DNA from: Echinococcus granulosus
Taxonomy: Eukaryota; Platyhelminthes; Cestoda; Cyclophyllidea; Taeniidae
Direction of reading: 5' to 3'
DNA: 64,000 bases
Assembly (NCBI RefSeq): GCF_000524195.1
Contig: NW_020170392.1
Location: 1,431,774-1,495,773, forward strand
The position numbers were made by a program, and so were the translations under genes. Below are positions 63,757 to 64,000 of this stretch, piece by piece. The notes beneath the pieces are model-generated. The model saw nothing but the letters and a program-made list of their open reading frames with translations. It did no database searches and was not told the DNA's origin. The stretch's first letter is position 1. Each line of letters begins with the position of its first letter.

Positions 63757-63922
63757 TCAAAACCCATATTCAAATGAACAAGCCTGCATTACATAGTCGG
63801 CCATTTGATGTATCTTGTGGCTTGCGTCTGCACATGCTACCTTCAGTGGCCTGTTCCCTTGCGTCGGCGCGGAGCCCTCATCTCCGAATCCGAAAGGAGG
63901 TGTACCCGTGTGCGGTGCATTT
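63757..63922 (-). CDS. Possible 3'-terminal exon of an unrecognised gene running off the right edge
   Basis: On the minus strand an acceptor (TGTCAG) at 63924-63923 opens a frame of 55 codons to a TGA at 63759-63757. It reads APHTGTPPFGFGDEGSAP, then QGNRPLKVACADASHKI and HQMADYVMQACSFEYGF. The composition looks coding and GC is higher than in the flanks. I do not recognise the family. The upstream exons would be beyond 64000. Confidence 0.3.
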
Positions 63923-64000
63923 CTGACATAATGGATCGTGATTAGTTGAGTATGGAGTTGTGTATTGTAGACGGGGTGGTTTGTTTTTGGGGCGACTTTC

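Noticed and set aside
1..64000. CRISPR arrays, bacterial operons, rRNA or convincing tRNA genes
   Set aside because: No regularly spaced repeats, no Shine-Dalgarno-led gene strings, and no tRNA-like A and B boxes with foldable arms that I could support by eye.

Overview
This is an AT-rich window of a metazoan nuclear genome. Coding segments are split by many introns, from about 31 nt to several kb, and every gene model I could build is an animal gene. The mix of very short and long introns, the divergence of the proteins, and the adjacent secreted cathepsin L and M17-peptidase-like genes suggest a parasitic flatworm, most likely a tapeworm. That taxon is an inference. I rebuilt the gene models by hand from splice sites, reading phase and family motifs.

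Layout. (1) About 490-17437, plus strand: the 3' three quarters of a Scribble-type LAP polarity protein, with the end of the LRR/LAP region, four PDZ domains and a conserved C-terminal motif. Its leucine-rich repeats lie off the left edge, and a 100-N assembly gap sits in one intron. (2) About 18.3-27.2 kb: a gene-poor repeat zone. It holds a roughly 1 kb element with direct terminal repeats, relatives of that element, and a decayed Ty3/gypsy element followed by the 5' end of a second copy. (3) 27519-30020, plus: F-actin capping protein alpha. (4) 31958-35314, minus: a complete cathepsin L-like cysteine protease of 338 aa. (5) 37244-41245, minus: a complete nine-exon secreted protein of 431 aa with the fold signature of an M17 leucyl aminopeptidase but without its metal-binding and catalytic motifs. 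(6) 43206-49601, minus: DNAJC2/zuotin, with a J domain and two SANT domains. (7) 50494-51202, plus: a small two-exon KGD4/MRPS36-type mitochondrial gene. (8) 51951-62686, minus: complete CEP120 with three C2 domains and a coiled coil, 944 aa over 12 exons. It also has a second, diverged copy of its first C2 exon and a decayed retroelement in intron 1. (9) The right edge carries a possible 3' exon of an unrecognised minus-strand gene.

Most genes are housekeeping or cell-architecture genes: apical-basal polarity, actin capping, ribosome-associated chaperone, 2-oxoglutarate dehydrogenase assembly and centriole elongation. They show no functional clustering. The exception is the adjacent pair of secreted protease-family genes, one intact and one apparently a pseudoenzyme. 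The observations most worth following are the M17 pseudoenzyme, the phase-symmetric duplicated C2 exon in CEP120, and three GC-AG introns required by reading frame within one window.
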